DNA from: Flagellimonas aquimarina
GTDB taxonomy: Bacteria > Bacteroidota > Bacteroidia > Flavobacteriales > Flavobacteriaceae
Assembly (NCBI RefSeq): GCF_003149745.1
Contig: NZ_QGEG01000003.1
Location: 189,473-253,472 of the forward strand
Direction of reading: 5' to 3'
Length of the DNA stretch: 64,000 bases
Shown: positions 33,717 to 43,272 of the stretch, in pieces
Numbering within the stretch: the first letter of the stretch is position 1
How the letters are laid out: every line of letters starts with the position of its first letter
The notes under the pieces: model-generated
Databases searched by the model: none
Seen by the model: only the letters and a program-made list of their open reading frames with translations
Told to the model about the DNA's origin: nothing
Position numbers and translations under genes: made by a program

Positions 33717-36386
33717 TTAAAACTGTTGCCCGATAATGAAGTGCGTTTGCCAGCCACTTGGACCAACTGATGAAGGATTTGCATCTGTATCAAATCCATA
33801 ACCAAAGTCAATACCCAAGAGACCGAATGCCGGCATAAAAATACGTAGCCCCACTCCGGCAGATCTTTTTAATTCAAACGGATTATACTCATTAAAATTG
33901 TTAAACGCGTTTCCTGCTTCCAAAAAGGAAAGTGCATAAATGGATGCTGAAGGTTTTAAGGTAAGCGGATAACGCAGTTCTAGAGAGAACTTATTATAAA
34001 TTGTTCCCCCATCCCTTTCTTGGTTTCCCGTCACCGGATTGGTACTAAAAGGGGTCAACGAACTGTTTTCGTACCCTCTTAATTGAACGACATCTCTTCC
34101 ATCCAAAGTAAAGTTTCCTAGACCATCTCCACCAACAAAGAAACGCTCAAAAGGAACAGCTCCAATATCATTGTTATAACTACCTAAAAAACCAAACTCT
34201 GCATTGGAGCGCAAGACCAGCTTGTCCACTAACCTTGTATACCAGTCTCCCTTAAATTTTATTTTGTAGAATTCCAATAGTTTAAAGCGTTCTTCCTCCA
34301 GTCTTTCCAATTCATCGCTTAGCTCAGAAAATTCCAACTGTTCTTCTATGTTGGCTGGATTAGGGCCAATTTCAAAAAGTCTTTCTGTAGTCTCACTTAT
34401 ATTGTTCCTTATCTCCTTAAAGTTCTTTCCGCTAAAAAGGGAGTACGGCGGGGTAAACTTTGCTGTCAGTTCAAAATTTGATCCTGTCAACGGGAATATT
34501 CTACTTGGTCCTTGTGAACTTCTTGATATTCCAAAAGTATAGCTCAAAGAGTTGGAACTACCATTACCAAAATTGAAAAGTCCATTATTGAAATCATTGA
34601 AATCATATAACTGATAGCTCAAAGAATGAGAGATTGTAAAGAAATCATCTGGCCACTGCACTCTTTTTGCAAGCCCAGCAGAGATTCCTGTTATTGAGAA
34701 CCCTCTATCCCTATCAACATCCAACCTACCTTGATTGTTAAAATTGGTGGCAAACTGCTGAGTTCTTGACAAGGATAGGTTAAACCTTACCGGTTTTTTA
34801 CCCCCCAACCAAGGCTCCGCAAAATTTAAACTATACACACGGAACGTTCTACTGGCTTGTAAACGGAGTGCGAATGTTTGACCATCTCCCATTGGAACGG
34901 GTTTATAGGCCTCACCCTTAAAAATGTTTCTTAGTGAAAAGTTACTGAAAGACAGACCCAGGGTTCCAATAAATCCTCCTCCACCGAAGCCACCTTGTAA
35001 TTCAATTTGGCTAGAACCGGATTCCACTAAACTATATTGTATATCAACAGTACCTGCGTTAGGGTCAGGGTTTTGAATATCTGGTACAATTTGCTCCGCA
35101 TCAAAAAACCCTAATTGCCCAAGCTCTCTAATACTACGAACAATGTTATCCTTACTATATTTTTGACCTGGTCTAGTACGTAACTCCCTGAAAATTACAT
35201 GATCATTGGTCTTATCATTCCCTATTACCCTAACATGATCCAGAAAGGTTTCTTTACCTTCTATAATACGTATCTCAAAATTGATGGTATCGTTTATTGC
35301 CGACACTTCAACTGGGTTAATACTTGAAAACAAGTATCCATTGTTTTGATAGAGATTGGTCAAATCTTCACCATCCGGTTTGGAATCATCCGCTATTCGT
35401 TTTTTAAGTAGTACACCATTATATGTAGCCCCCTTACGAATACCCAGAACTTGACTCAACTGTCTGTCCGTGTAAACAGAATTACCTACAAAATTGATGT
35501 CTCCAAAATAGTATTTGTCCCCTTCCTCAACACTTATTTTTAAATCGATGTTGTTTTCATCAACTTTTACAAAAGTGTCGGATAAAATTCTTGCATCTCT
35601 ATATCCTCTTTCTGCATAAGCATCTACAAGGCTAGAAAGGTCTTCTTTGTAATCGGCCTCTATATATTTTGATTTTTTCCAGAAACGATAAAACTTTTTC
35701 TTCTTGGTTTTCTTTAATGACTTTCCAAGTCTTTTGTCTGTAAGTTTTTCATTGCCTTCGAATATTATCTTCCTAATTTTTACTTTATCACCCTTTTTTA
35801 CATTGATGACCATGCTCTGGGTATTGGTTCCAGAAGTATCCGCAGCAGTAGCAATATTTACTTTAGCATTTAAAAAACCTTGCTTTTTATACTTATTCTG
35901 AAGATAGTTTTTGGTATTAGCAATTAAACTCTCAGTGATTTTTTTACCCTTTTTAAGGTCAGTGTCATTTATGATATCCTCTACCTTTCGCTTTTTTACG
36001 CCATATACCGTTACGTTTGAAAGTGTTGGGCGTTCCAAAATGTTCAACTCCAGGAATATTTTGTCGCCTTCTATTTTTGTATAGTAGATTTCAACATTGC
36101 TGAACAGCTCTAGACTCCATAGCTTTTTAATAACAGCACTAATCTCATCTCCAGGAATGGTAATCGCCTGCCCAACTCTTAGACCGGTATAGGTCTTCAC
36201 CGTTTGCTCATTATAGCTTTGCAGGCCAGTAACGGTAAGTCCACCTAAAATATAACTCTTACCATCTTCAAAGGAAGTTTCCTGAGAAAAGCCTTGGTTG
36301 GTAAAGAGTAGTAGAAGGAGTAGTTTTAAGTATAGTCGGGTGGAATTTTTTATGTCCTTAATTGAGTTGTTCGCTAGTTTTTCCAA
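33717..36386 (-). CDS. bamA: Outer-membrane protein assembly factor BamA
   Basis: Omp85-family insertase of 889 aa. After an N-terminal signal (cleavage near FSQETSF, about 37) come five POTRA repeats (about 45-450; motifs VKIRKIIFEGNEKLTDKRLGK, YYFGDINFVGNSVYTDRQL), then the C-terminal 16-strand barrel with the FxLRGY-like VQLRGYENSSL loop and a terminal aromatic residue (QQF). It inserts barrel proteins into the outer membrane. The start overlaps the uppS end by 29 bp, indicating coupling. Two chaperone genes follow, giving a compact outer-membrane assembly operon. Confidence 0.95.
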   Translation of the reverse strand: MEKLANNSIKDIKNSTRLYLKLLLLLLFTNQGFSQETSFEDGKSYILGGLTVTGLQSYNEQTVKTYTGLRVGQAITIPGDEISAVIKKLWSLELFSNVEIYYTKIEGDKIFLELNILERPTLSNVTVYGVKKRKVEDIINDTDLKKGKKITESLIANTKNYLQNKYKKQGFLNAKVNIATAADTSGTNTQSMVINVKKGDKVKIRKIIFEGNEKLTDKRLGKSLKKTKKKKFYRFWKKSKYIEADYKEDLSSLVDAYAERGYRDARILSDTFVKVDENNIDLKISVEEGDKYYFGDINFVGNSVYTDRQLSQVLGIRKGATYNGVLLKKRIADDSKPDGEDLTNLYQNNGYLFSSINPVEVSAINDTINFEIRIIEGKETFLDHVRVIGNDKTNDHVIFRELRTRPGQKYSKDNIVRSIRELGQLGFFDAEQIVPDIQNPDPNAGTVDIQYSLVESGSSQIELQGGFGGGGFIGTLGLSFSNFSLRNIFKGEAYKPVPMGDGQTFALRLQASRTFRVYSLNFAEPWLGGKKPVRFNLSLSRTQQFATNFNNQGRLDVDRDRGFSITGISAGLAKRVQWPDDFFTISHSLSYQLYDFNDFNNGLFNFGNGSSNSLSYTFGISRSSQGPSRIFPLTGSNFELTAKFTPPYSLFSGKNFKEIRNNISETTERLFEIGPNPANIEEQLEFSELSDELERLEEERFKLLEFYKIKFKGDWYTRLVDKLVLRSNAEFGFLGSYNNDIGAVPFERFFVGGDGLGNFTLDGRDVVQLRGYENSSLTPFSTNPVTGNQERDGGTIYNKFSLELRYPLTLKPSASIYALSFLEAGNAFNNFNEYNPFELKRSAGVGLRIFMPAFGLLGIDFGYGFDTDANPSSVGPSGWQTHFIIGQQF

Positions 36387-37098
36387 ATCGTCGTTCTCTA
36401 TTTTGGTAACTTAATATTGCTTCTACCAAATGATGCTCACTAAAATCAGGCCAAAATACATCAATAAAATATAATTCAGCGTATGCAATTTGCCAAAGTA
36501 AAAAATTACTTATTCTACGTTCCCCACTGGTACGTATAAGTAAGTCTACATCTGGTAAAAAATGCGAGTAAAGATGAGTATTTATAACGGTTTCGTCAAT
36601 ATTTTCGGGTGAAATTATATTATTTTTAACTTTGATGCTAATCTCTTTTACGGCTGTTTTTATTTCTTCTCTTGAGCCATAGCTAAGCGCCAAAGTGAGC
36701 ATCATGCCAGTATTGTCAGATGTTTTTGAAATAACTTCTGCAAGTTGCTTTTGGGCTTTTGAGGGCAAAGAATCTATATTTCCGATTGCATTTAGCCTAA
36801 TATTATTTTTGTTGAGTGTTTTCAGTTCTTTGCGCAGAGAAGCGACCAAAAGCTTCATCAAGGTTTCCACCTCAAGTTTAGGGCGGTTCCAATTTTCAGT
36901 GGAAAATGCGTAAAGGGTTAAAAATTGAATTTGAAGTCTTGCACAGTTCTCAACAGTTTGCCTCACTGCCTCCACTCCGTTCTCGTGACCAAAAATCCTG
37001 AGTTTACCCCGTTGTTTGGCCCACCTACCATTACCATCCATGATAATGGCAACATGTTTTGGAAGCTTATCTGTGTTTACGTCCTCTAAAGTGTACAT
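36358..37098 (-). CDS. uppS: Isoprenyl transferase (undecaprenyl diphosphate synthase)
   Basis: cis-Prenyltransferase of 246 aa making the C55 lipid carrier for peptidoglycan and surface glycans. It shows the catalytic Asp in HVAIIMDGNGRWAKQRG, GHENGVEAVR, TLYAFSTENWNRP, and the C-terminal DLLIRTSGERRISNFLLWQIAYAELYF. It lies between DUF6089 (2 bp) and bamA (overlap), part of the conserved envelope block. Confidence 0.96.
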   Translation of the reverse strand: MYTLEDVNTDKLPKHVAIIMDGNGRWAKQRGKLRIFGHENGVEAVRQTVENCARLQIQFLTLYAFSTENWNRPKLEVETLMKLLVASLRKELKTLNKNNIRLNAIGNIDSLPSKAQKQLAEVISKTSDNTGMMLTLALSYGSREEIKTAVKEISIKVKNNIISPENIDETVINTHLYSHFLPDVDLLIRTSGERRISNFLLWQIAYAELYFIDVFWPDFSEHHLVEAILSYQNRERRFGKTSEQLN

Positions 37099-37100
37099 TT

Positions 37101-37793
37101 CTATTCAAAACAATCCTGGCAAGGCTTACGTCCAAAGGTATACGTTAATGTAAAACCTGAAAAGACGTACCAGTCATCGCTTAAAATATTTCCAAATCTA
37201 AATTGCTCAAAATTAGAACCTTCAGGATTGCTTCCATCCAAATTGTCTGTAAACGTATACCTCGCTCCAATTTCAGCACCAAGAATCAAAAATTGATTTA
37301 ATCGATACTTTGCCCCTACCGTCATAGGAATTGCAAAACTACCTTCTTTTTGGTTAATATCCTGCACTTGAAGGGCATCAAAATAATTAAAATCGTACCT
37401 AAAGTAGGTAAGACCTGTATAAAGATAAGGGGTAAAGGCCGGTCCGAGCTTGTGAAGATTGTATTCAACAAAGTTAAATTCAATACCTGCAGAGGCCTCC
37501 AAAACAGAATTATCAATGACATATCCACGTTGTTCTCTTGAAGATTTACTGGATTTTGAGTCATCTGCGGTAAAACTGCCGTATAGCACACTTGCGCGCC
37601 AGGCATATCTCTTACTCTTATTCCACTTAAAGACACCTCCAAACGCTGGCCCAGATGGAAGTATATAATTTGTTCTGCCAACATCGCCAATTACATTTGC
37701 TCCGCCAGCAAAAAGGCCAATTTCATAGGTCTGGGCACTTACCTTAACCATAAAGCACAAAAAAATAGCCAAAACTATTCGCATACTATCCAA
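37101..37793 (-). CDS. DUF6089 family outer-membrane beta-barrel protein
   Basis: A 230-aa exported protein with an N-terminal signal peptide (MVKVSAQ, about 21) and alternating hydrophobic strands: YEIGLFAGGANVIGDVGRT, YLYTGLTYFRYDF, LGAEIGARYTFTDNLDG. This fits the small barrel family DUF6089, conserved next to uppS and bamA in Bacteroidota. Function is unknown; the constant neighbourhood suggests a role in envelope assembly (inference). The C-terminus GRKPCQDCFE has a CxxC pair after the last strand. Confidence 0.85.
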   Translation of the reverse strand: MDSMRIVLAIFLCFMVKVSAQTYEIGLFAGGANVIGDVGRTNYILPSGPAFGGVFKWNKSKRYAWRASVLYGSFTADDSKSSKSSREQRGYVIDNSVLEASAGIEFNFVEYNLHKLGPAFTPYLYTGLTYFRYDFNYFDALQVQDINQKEGSFAIPMTVGAKYRLNQFLILGAEIGARYTFTDNLDGSNPEGSNFEQFRFGNILSDDWYVFSGFTLTYTFGRKPCQDCFE

Positions 37794-37895
37794 AAGTTAT
37801 ACATGTTAGAGGTAAAGGAAGGTCAATAGGTATACTGTTATAAATGTTCTCTTTTGTTAAACAGTTTTTAGCTTCTTTTATTGTTTTTGATAGGT

Positions 37896-38777
37896 TCAAT
37901 TACGTTTATCTTGCCCCCAAAGTAATTTATTGCGAAGCGTTTTTAAAAAGCTTTCCGAGTGATATTCTATCATTTTGATTGTAAAATCAGATTTTTTAAT
38001 GACGATTTCCTTTCCATTGGGAATACTTGCTATCCTAGAATCCAAGGAAACCAAATGGTTTTCTTCCCTCCCCGATACCTTTAACCTAATAAAAGTGTCA
38101 TCTGAGATTACCAATGGACGTGCATTGAGATTATGAGGAGCTATTGGAGTTAGCACCAATGATTTAGCTGTAGGAGCTATTACCGGACCTCCACAGCTTA
38201 ATGAATATCCGGTCGAGCCTGTTGGTGTTGAAACAATCAACCCATCTGCCCAGTAAGAAGTTAAATACTCATTGTTCAAATAGGTTTCTACTGTTATCAT
38301 AGAAGTGGTATCCTTTCTACTAACAGTTATCTCATTCAGTGCAAAATTAATATCTCCAAATTCGTCCAAATCGGAATTTAAACCAACCTCCACCAAACTT
38401 CTCTCCTCTATCTTATAATGTCCTTCTACAAATTCAGTCACAATTTTCCGAACGTCCTCTTTTTTAAACGTAGATAAAAAACCCAATCTACCCGTATTAA
38501 CCCCCACTAAGGGAATTCCAAGGTCTTTGACATAGGTTACTGCCCTAAGCATGGTACCGTCACCTCCAAAGCTTATGAACATATCAAAAGAACTGTCTAA
38601 GCCAGAGGTCTGGGAAAACACTCCGTACTCTAAATCTAAACCAAACTCGGAAAAAAGCTCAATAAACTCTTCTACCACGTAAACAGAAGCTTTTATCTTT
38701 TGGAGTTCCTCCAAAAGCTCCATGACATAGGTCTTATCCTGCTCCTGAAAAGCTTGACCAAAAACAGCGACTTTCAT
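37896..38777 (-). CDS. nadK: NAD kinase
   Basis: Phosphorylates NAD to NADP (293 aa). The catalytic GGDGTMLRA motif is at about 73-81, VNTGRLGFLSTF follows, and the NAD-binding TPTGSTGYSLSCGGP loop is near residue 185. It lies 1 bp downstream of the CBS gene and is probably cotranscribed. Confidence 0.96.
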   Translation of the reverse strand: MKVAVFGQAFQEQDKTYVMELLEELQKIKASVYVVEEFIELFSEFGLDLEYGVFSQTSGLDSSFDMFISFGGDGTMLRAVTYVKDLGIPLVGVNTGRLGFLSTFKKEDVRKIVTEFVEGHYKIEERSLVEVGLNSDLDEFGDINFALNEITVSRKDTTSMITVETYLNNEYLTSYWADGLIVSTPTGSTGYSLSCGGPVIAPTAKSLVLTPIAPHNLNARPLVISDDTFIRLKVSGREENHLVSLDSRIASIPNGKEIVIKKSDFTIKMIEYHSESFLKTLRNKLLWGQDKRN

Positions 38778-38778
38778 C

Positions 38779-39435
38779 TTAAACGTTAAGGTATTTTTCT
38801 AAATAATCTGACCGTTGCTTTAAATCTTCCAAAAACTGGTCATCACTATTTCCATAAACTATGGAGTAGTTGTACCTTCTAAAAGTCTGCGCCACCTCAT
38901 TAAGGTTTAAAGTACCAACTTTCAATGTTATCTGTACTACGTCATTTTGGGAATCTGTAATAAATGCACCTAATAAACGGGCATTGTTACTTTCAACTAT
39001 TTGGGCTATTTCACTAAAAGAATAGTCTTTTATCCCCCTTGCAACAACAAGAATTCCACCAGGTTCCCTAAAAAAAGGCGTATCTATAAAAAAGGCCACG
39101 ATATCTTCTAAATCGTAATAACCGATTATCACTTGATTTTCATCTAAGACCGGAAGTACGTTCGCTTCGTTTCTTGAACACATCTCCAATACATCCAACC
39201 AAGCAGTATCTTTTGTAACTGAAAAAGTTTCCAGTTCAAACCTAAAATCTTCTATTTTTTTATCCGGCTCAAAACATGCCAGATCGTTTTCGGACAACAA
39301 ACCAATGTAAATTCCATTTTCAGTAACCGCAACGTGTGAAAAAGTTGTTTCCTCAAAAAACCGAATTACCTCCTTTAAGGTCTCAGAGACCTCAAAAACG
39401 GGCACAGTGGTAATTATTTGATTTTGGATTTGCAT
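38779..39435 (-). CDS. CBS domain-containing protein
   Basis: A 218-aa cytoplasmic protein with a pair of CBS motifs in the first ~130 residues (TFSHVAVTENGIYIGLLSENDL; VLPVLDENQVIIGYYDLEDIVAFF). A small C-terminal domain of ACT-like character follows (FSEIAQIVESNNARLLGAFIT). Such modules bind adenine nucleotides and act as sensors. Being coupled to nadK, it could report nucleotide status to that enzyme (inference). The gene is divergent from pdxJ. Confidence 0.88.
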   Translation of the reverse strand: MQIQNQIITTVPVFEVSETLKEVIRFFEETTFSHVAVTENGIYIGLLSENDLACFEPDKKIEDFRFELETFSVTKDTAWLDVLEMCSRNEANVLPVLDENQVIIGYYDLEDIVAFFIDTPFFREPGGILVVARGIKDYSFSEIAQIVESNNARLLGAFITDSQNDVVQITLKVGTLNLNEVAQTFRRYNYSIVYGNSDDQFLEDLKQRSDYLEKYLNV

Positions 39436-39522
39436 TACATTTCTATTAGGCGCAAAATACTAATTTTAAATCGCAAAAGGCGTGCCTAATTCTTATTTTT
39501 GGCATTCAAAAAATACAATCTT

Positions 39523-40239
39523 ATGACAAAATTAAGTGTCAACATCAATAAACTGGCAACATTAAGAAACTCAAGGGGTGGAAACATGCCCAATTTAATT
39601 AAATCTGCCAAGGATATTGAGTCTTTTGGTGCACAGGGCATAACGGTTCACCCAAGACCAGATGAGCGACATATTCGTTATAAAGATGCTTATGACCTCA
39701 AAGATGTTGTCACCACAGAGTACAATATAGAAGGTAATCCAATTCCAAAATTCGTGGAGATGGTTCTCAATATTAAACCAACACAGGTCACCTTAGTGCC
39801 AGATGCCGAAGATGCAATTACTTCCAATGCAGGTTGGGACACTTTAAAACATAAAGATTTTTTGAGAGATGTAATCAAGACCTTTCAAGCTAGCGGAATC
39901 CGAACCTCCATCTTTGTAGATGCAGATGTGGAGATGGTCAAAGGGGCCGCCCAAACTGGAACGGATAGAATAGAACTATACACGGAGAGTTTTGCAAAAG
40001 GGTTTTTGGAAGGAAAAAAAACAGAAAGCATTCAATCTTTTATTGATGCTGCCAAAATGGCCAATAAAATGAATTTGGGCATCAATGCCGGTCATGATTT
40101 AAGTTTGGACAACATCAAATTTTTCAAGGAAAACATTCCTAACCTATTGGAAGTTTCCATTGGGCATGCGCTTATTTGCGAATCGCTCTATTTGGGATTG
40201 GAAAATGTAATCAATATGTACCTGCATAGATTAAAATAA
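39523..40239 (+). CDS. pdxJ: Pyridoxine 5'-phosphate synthase
   Basis: TIM-barrel enzyme of 238 aa that condenses 1-deoxyxylulose 5-phosphate with 3-amino-2-oxopropyl phosphate to give vitamin B6. It shows KLSVNINKLATLRNSRG, GITVHPRPDERHIRYKD, VTLVPDAEDAITSNAGWD, IRTSIFVDADVEMV, GINAGHDLSLDN and VSIGHALICESLYLGL. The ATG at 39523 is chosen; an in-frame start 8 codons upstream would be AT-rich leader. The following hydrolase starts on the last base of its stop. Confidence 0.96.
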   Translation: MTKLSVNINKLATLRNSRGGNMPNLIKSAKDIESFGAQGITVHPRPDERHIRYKDAYDLKDVVTTEYNIEGNPIPKFVEMVLNIKPTQVTLVPDAEDAITSNAGWDTLKHKDFLRDVIKTFQASGIRTSIFVDADVEMVKGAAQTGTDRIELYTESFAKGFLEGKKTESIQSFIDAAKMANKMNLGINAGHDLSLDNIKFFKENIPNLLEVSIGHALICESLYLGLENVINMYLHRLK

Positions 40240-41009
40240 TGGAACTACTACACTCAAAAATTTTGGGCGAAGGAACGCCACTGTTGATTCTTCATGGATT
40301 TTTAGGAATGTCTGACAATTGGAAGACCCTAGGGAATCAATTTGCTGAAAATGGATATCAAGTGCATTTGGTGGATCAACGCAATCATGGGAAAAGTTTT
40401 CACTCAGTTGATTTTGACTATGAATTGATGAGCGAGGATGTTTTATATTATATGGACTCCCATAAAATTGACTTTGCCAATTTCATTGGCCACTCCATGG
40501 GGGGCAAAACAGTTATGCAACTGGCCACCTCAAATCCAAAACTTGTAACCAAATTGATCGTTGCAGATATTTCACCAAAATACTACCCCCCGCATCATCA
40601 ACCTATTATTGATGCTTTAGGAAAACTGGATTTTTCAAAAATATCAAGCAGAAAAGAAGCAGATCAGGAGCTTTCCAATTATCTGACTGATTTTGGAATA
40701 CGTCAATTTCTTTTAAAAAACCTCCATTGGGTGGAGCAGGGGAAATTGGGCTTGCGTTTCAACTATGAAGTCCTAAAAAACAAAATGGATGAAATTGGAG
40801 AAAATATAAGCGCTACGGCAAATTATGACGGCCCTACGCTATTCCTTCGCGGCGATAGGTCTGAGTACATTATGCCCAATGACTTTCCGGAAATAAAAAG
40901 ACATTTCCCAAATGCTGATATTGAAACTGTTGAAAACGCCGGTCATTGGCTCCATGCAGAGAACCCAAAACAGTTTCTTGAAAAGACGCTCCACTTTCTA
41001 AATTCATAA
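40239..41009 (+). CDS. Alpha/beta-fold hydrolase (YbfF-like esterase)
   Basis: A 256-aa cytoplasmic hydrolase. The oxyanion region LILHGFLGMSDNW, the VDQRNHGKSFHS motif, the nucleophile elbow GHSMGGK (Ser about 88), and the distal GHWLHAE His are in place. The closest described relatives by eye are YbfF-type esterases acting on acyl-CoA or small esters. It overlaps the pdxJ stop by one base. Confidence 0.88.
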   Translation: MELLHSKILGEGTPLLILHGFLGMSDNWKTLGNQFAENGYQVHLVDQRNHGKSFHSVDFDYELMSEDVLYYMDSHKIDFANFIGHSMGGKTVMQLATSNPKLVTKLIVADISPKYYPPHHQPIIDALGKLDFSKISSRKEADQELSNYLTDFGIRQFLLKNLHWVEQGKLGLRFNYEVLKNKMDEIGENISATANYDGPTLFLRGDRSEYIMPNDFPEIKRHFPNADIETVENAGHWLHAENPKQFLEKTLHFLNS

Positions 41010-41024
41010 AATTCAGTGCTTTTT

Positions 41025-41040
41025 ATTATGCATGCATAAT
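41025..41040. promoter_or_regulatory. Second TGCATGCA palindrome, upstream of the SGNH lipoprotein
   Basis: ATTATGCATGCATAAT, a 16-bp perfect palindrome sharing the 14-bp core TTATGCATGCATAA with 7622-7645. It ends 104 bp before the lipoprotein start and about 40 bp before a good -7 box. Probably a binding site for the same regulator; the regulator is not identified. Confidence 0.55.
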
Positions 41041-41079
41041 TTTTTTGCCTAATTAATTGTCTGTATAACAAATTTGACA

Positions 41080-41087
41080 TAGTTTTG
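41080..41087 (+). promoter_or_regulatory. Candidate -7 box for the SGNH lipoprotein gene
   Basis: TAGTTTTG fits TAnnTTTG exactly, with ATTG about 20 bp upstream (41056-41059) as a -33 element. The implied 5' UTR is about 50 nt. Confidence 0.45.
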
Positions 41088-41143
41088 GTTTATACAGGTT
41101 TAACTAAAATTTAACCTATAACTAACTCTAACAGATTTTAAAG

Positions 41144-42751
41144 ATGAAAAAGTTTTATGCCCTGCTCCCCTTCTTAGGCTTATTCTTGATAGCATGTTCA
41201 GATGATGATACCCCACTGCCAACAACACCAGATCCAGACCCGATAGTTATCACCCCAGGATCAGCTGATTTCACAAAATACGTAGCGGTAGGAAATTCGC
41301 TTACAGCCGGATTCTCTGACAATGCCCTCTTTAGTTCTGGGCAGGCAGCTTCTTTTCCAAATATGTTGGCTTCAAATTTTGCACTAGCAGGTGGTGGAGA
41401 TTTTTCAATTCCATTTATGGCAGATGATTTAGGAGGTGCTACAATAAACGGACAGACAGATGCCAATATGGACGGTTCACCAGACATTGGCAACAGATTG
41501 ATTCTTCAATTTACTGCAGATGGACCCGCACCAACCCCAAAAGAGGGCGTTGGCACAACCGAAATCACAACTAAACTAACAGGACCTTTCAACAATATGG
41601 GAGTTCCAGGGGCAAAAAGTTACGAGCTTTTAGCTCCAGGATATGGCAGCCTAGCAGGCTTAGCGGTAGGAGCGGCCAATCCTTATTTTGTTCGTTTCTC
41701 TTCTGCAGAAGATGCTTCTGTAATTGGAGACGCTGCCGCCCAAGCACCATCTTTCTTTTCATTGTGGGCAGGATCTAATGACATTCTGTTATACGCAACA
41801 AGTGGTGGGTCTGGAACAAATCAGTTAGATCCTATGGTCAGTCCAGCAACCTATGCAAGAAACGATATTACAAATCCATTGGTTTTGGCCGGAGCATTGG
41901 ATGGCATGTTACAAGCACTCACAGCTGGTGGTGCAAAAGGGGTGATTGCCAACATTCCAAGTGTTACCGATATTCCATTTTTTACTACGGTACCATTTGC
42001 ACCCTTAAGCCCTGAAAACCCAGCCTTTGGACCTCAAATTCCAGTTTTAAATGCTCAATTTGCTGGATTAAACTTGGTTTTTCAAGCTTTGATGGTCCCA
42101 GAAAGACAATTTATTTTTTCCGAATCTGCAGCCAGTGCGGTGATTATTAAGGACGAGGATTTACCAGATTTATCAGCCCAAATAACTGGAGCGTTAATGA
42201 TGAATGGTGTTGATGCCGCCACAGCAGGGGTAACAGGTTTGCTATATGGCCAAGCTCGTCAGGCAAATGAAGATGACCTTTTGGTTCTCACCAGCCAAAC
42301 TGCAATTGCCCAATTAAATGAAGAAGCCTTTGCCATGCTACAAGGCTTAGGACTACCTCCTGAAACCGCAGGTCAGTTAGCTGTAAACGGTGTCACTTTT
42401 CCTTTGGAAGACCAATGGGTCTTAACTCCAGAAGAACAAACTGCAGTTGCTGATGCCTTAACAGCATACAACCAAACTATTTCAGCTTTAGCCACACAAT
42501 ATGATTTGGCTTTTGTTGACGCCAACGCATTGTTGGCCGAGTTAAAAGCTACAGGTTTTCCATTACCAGATGGCAGTGTGGTAACCTCTACCTTTGGTAC
42601 TGGTGGTGGTTTCTCATTAGATGGTGTGCATCCTGCACCAAGAGGGTATGCAATTTTGGCCAATGCCTTTCTTGAAGCTATAAATGAAAAATATGGTTCT
42701 AACTTCCCAGGTGTAAATCCGTTAGATTTTACTGGACTTTATATTGATTAA
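41144..42751 (+). CDS. SGNH/GDSL-family lipoprotein hydrolase
   Basis: A 535-aa lipoprotein with a lipobox at FLIAC (Cys18) and an acidic/proline linker. The SGNH hydrolase blocks are YVAVGNSLTAGF (block I, nucleophile Ser), SLWAGSNDILLY (block III Asn) and DGVHPAPRGYAIL (block V Asp-His), so the active site looks complete. The middle is enlarged relative to small GDSL esterases. It would act as an esterase or lipase at the outer membrane or cell surface; the substrate is unknown. The upstream palindrome points to regulation shared with etfBA, which would fit a lipid-degradation regulon (inference). Confidence 0.88.
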   Translation: MKKFYALLPFLGLFLIACSDDDTPLPTTPDPDPIVITPGSADFTKYVAVGNSLTAGFSDNALFSSGQAASFPNMLASNFALAGGGDFSIPFMADDLGGATINGQTDANMDGSPDIGNRLILQFTADGPAPTPKEGVGTTEITTKLTGPFNNMGVPGAKSYELLAPGYGSLAGLAVGAANPYFVRFSSAEDASVIGDAAAQAPSFFSLWAGSNDILLYATSGGSGTNQLDPMVSPATYARNDITNPLVLAGALDGMLQALTAGGAKGVIANIPSVTDIPFFTTVPFAPLSPENPAFGPQIPVLNAQFAGLNLVFQALMVPERQFIFSESAASAVIIKDEDLPDLSAQITGALMMNGVDAATAGVTGLLYGQARQANEDDLLVLTSQTAIAQLNEEAFAMLQGLGLPPETAGQLAVNGVTFPLEDQWVLTPEEQTAVADALTAYNQTISALATQYDLAFVDANALLAELKATGFPLPDGSVVTSTFGTGGGFSLDGVHPAPRGYAILANAFLEAINEKYGSNFPGVNPLDFTGLYID

Positions 42752-42775
42752 CTACACTCAAATTCATTATATTAA

Positions 42776-42807
42776 AGGCACTGTTAATAAACAGTGCCTT
42801 TTTTTTA
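42776..42807 (+). terminator. Rho-independent terminator after the SGNH lipoprotein
   Basis: Perfect stem AGGCACTGTT / AACAGTGCCT with AATA loop followed by eight or more T residues. Confidence 0.9.
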
Positions 42808-42826
42808 TTAAGATAAACAAGCTCAT

Positions 42827-43177
42827 ATGAAACTGCTCTTAAAACTGCTCTTAAATGCAATTGCCGTAATTATACTTTCTTACGTTCTACCCGGTGTAGG
42901 GGTAGACTCTATGACCACAGCAATTATTGTTGCCTTGGTACTAAGCGTCCTTAACTTTATTGTAAAGCCAATACTGGTTATTCTAACCTTACCCATAACC
43001 ATAGTAACACTAGGCCTGTTCTTACTGGTCATCAACGCAATTATTATTCTGATCGCCGCTGATTTCATTTCAGGGTTTCAAGTTTCCAGCATTTGGTGGG
43101 CCATCATTTTCAGTCTATTACTTTCATTTTTGCAGTCTATTTTACATTCAATCATTAAAGAGGACAAAAAGAAATGA
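42827..43177 (+). CDS. Phage holin family (superfamily IV) membrane protein
   Basis: A 116-aa protein with four hydrophobic segments (about 5-22, 28-46, 52-76, 84-105) and a Lys-rich C-tail. The pattern MKLLLKLLLNAIAVIILSYVLPGV and NFIVKPILVILTLPITIVTLGLFLLVINA is that of the small four-helix family labelled phage holin superfamily IV (DUF360/YvlD-like). In bacteria these are chromosomal genes with no phage context; here there are no phage genes nearby. Function is unknown. Confidence 0.85.
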   Translation: MKLLLKLLLNAIAVIILSYVLPGVGVDSMTTAIIVALVLSVLNFIVKPILVILTLPITIVTLGLFLLVINAIIILIAADFISGFQVSSIWWAIIFSLLLSFLQSILHSIIKEDKKK

Positions 43178-43272
43178 TAATGTTTGGCAATCAACACTTT
43201 AAAAAAGTTGTTGTCATGCAGAAAATGCATTACTTTTGCCACCCATTTTTGAATAGGAAAATTAAGTAGCAG

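Noticed and set aside
42827..43177. Prophage remnant suggested by the holin-like gene
   Set aside because: Members of this family are ordinary chromosomal genes and no other phage function is nearby.
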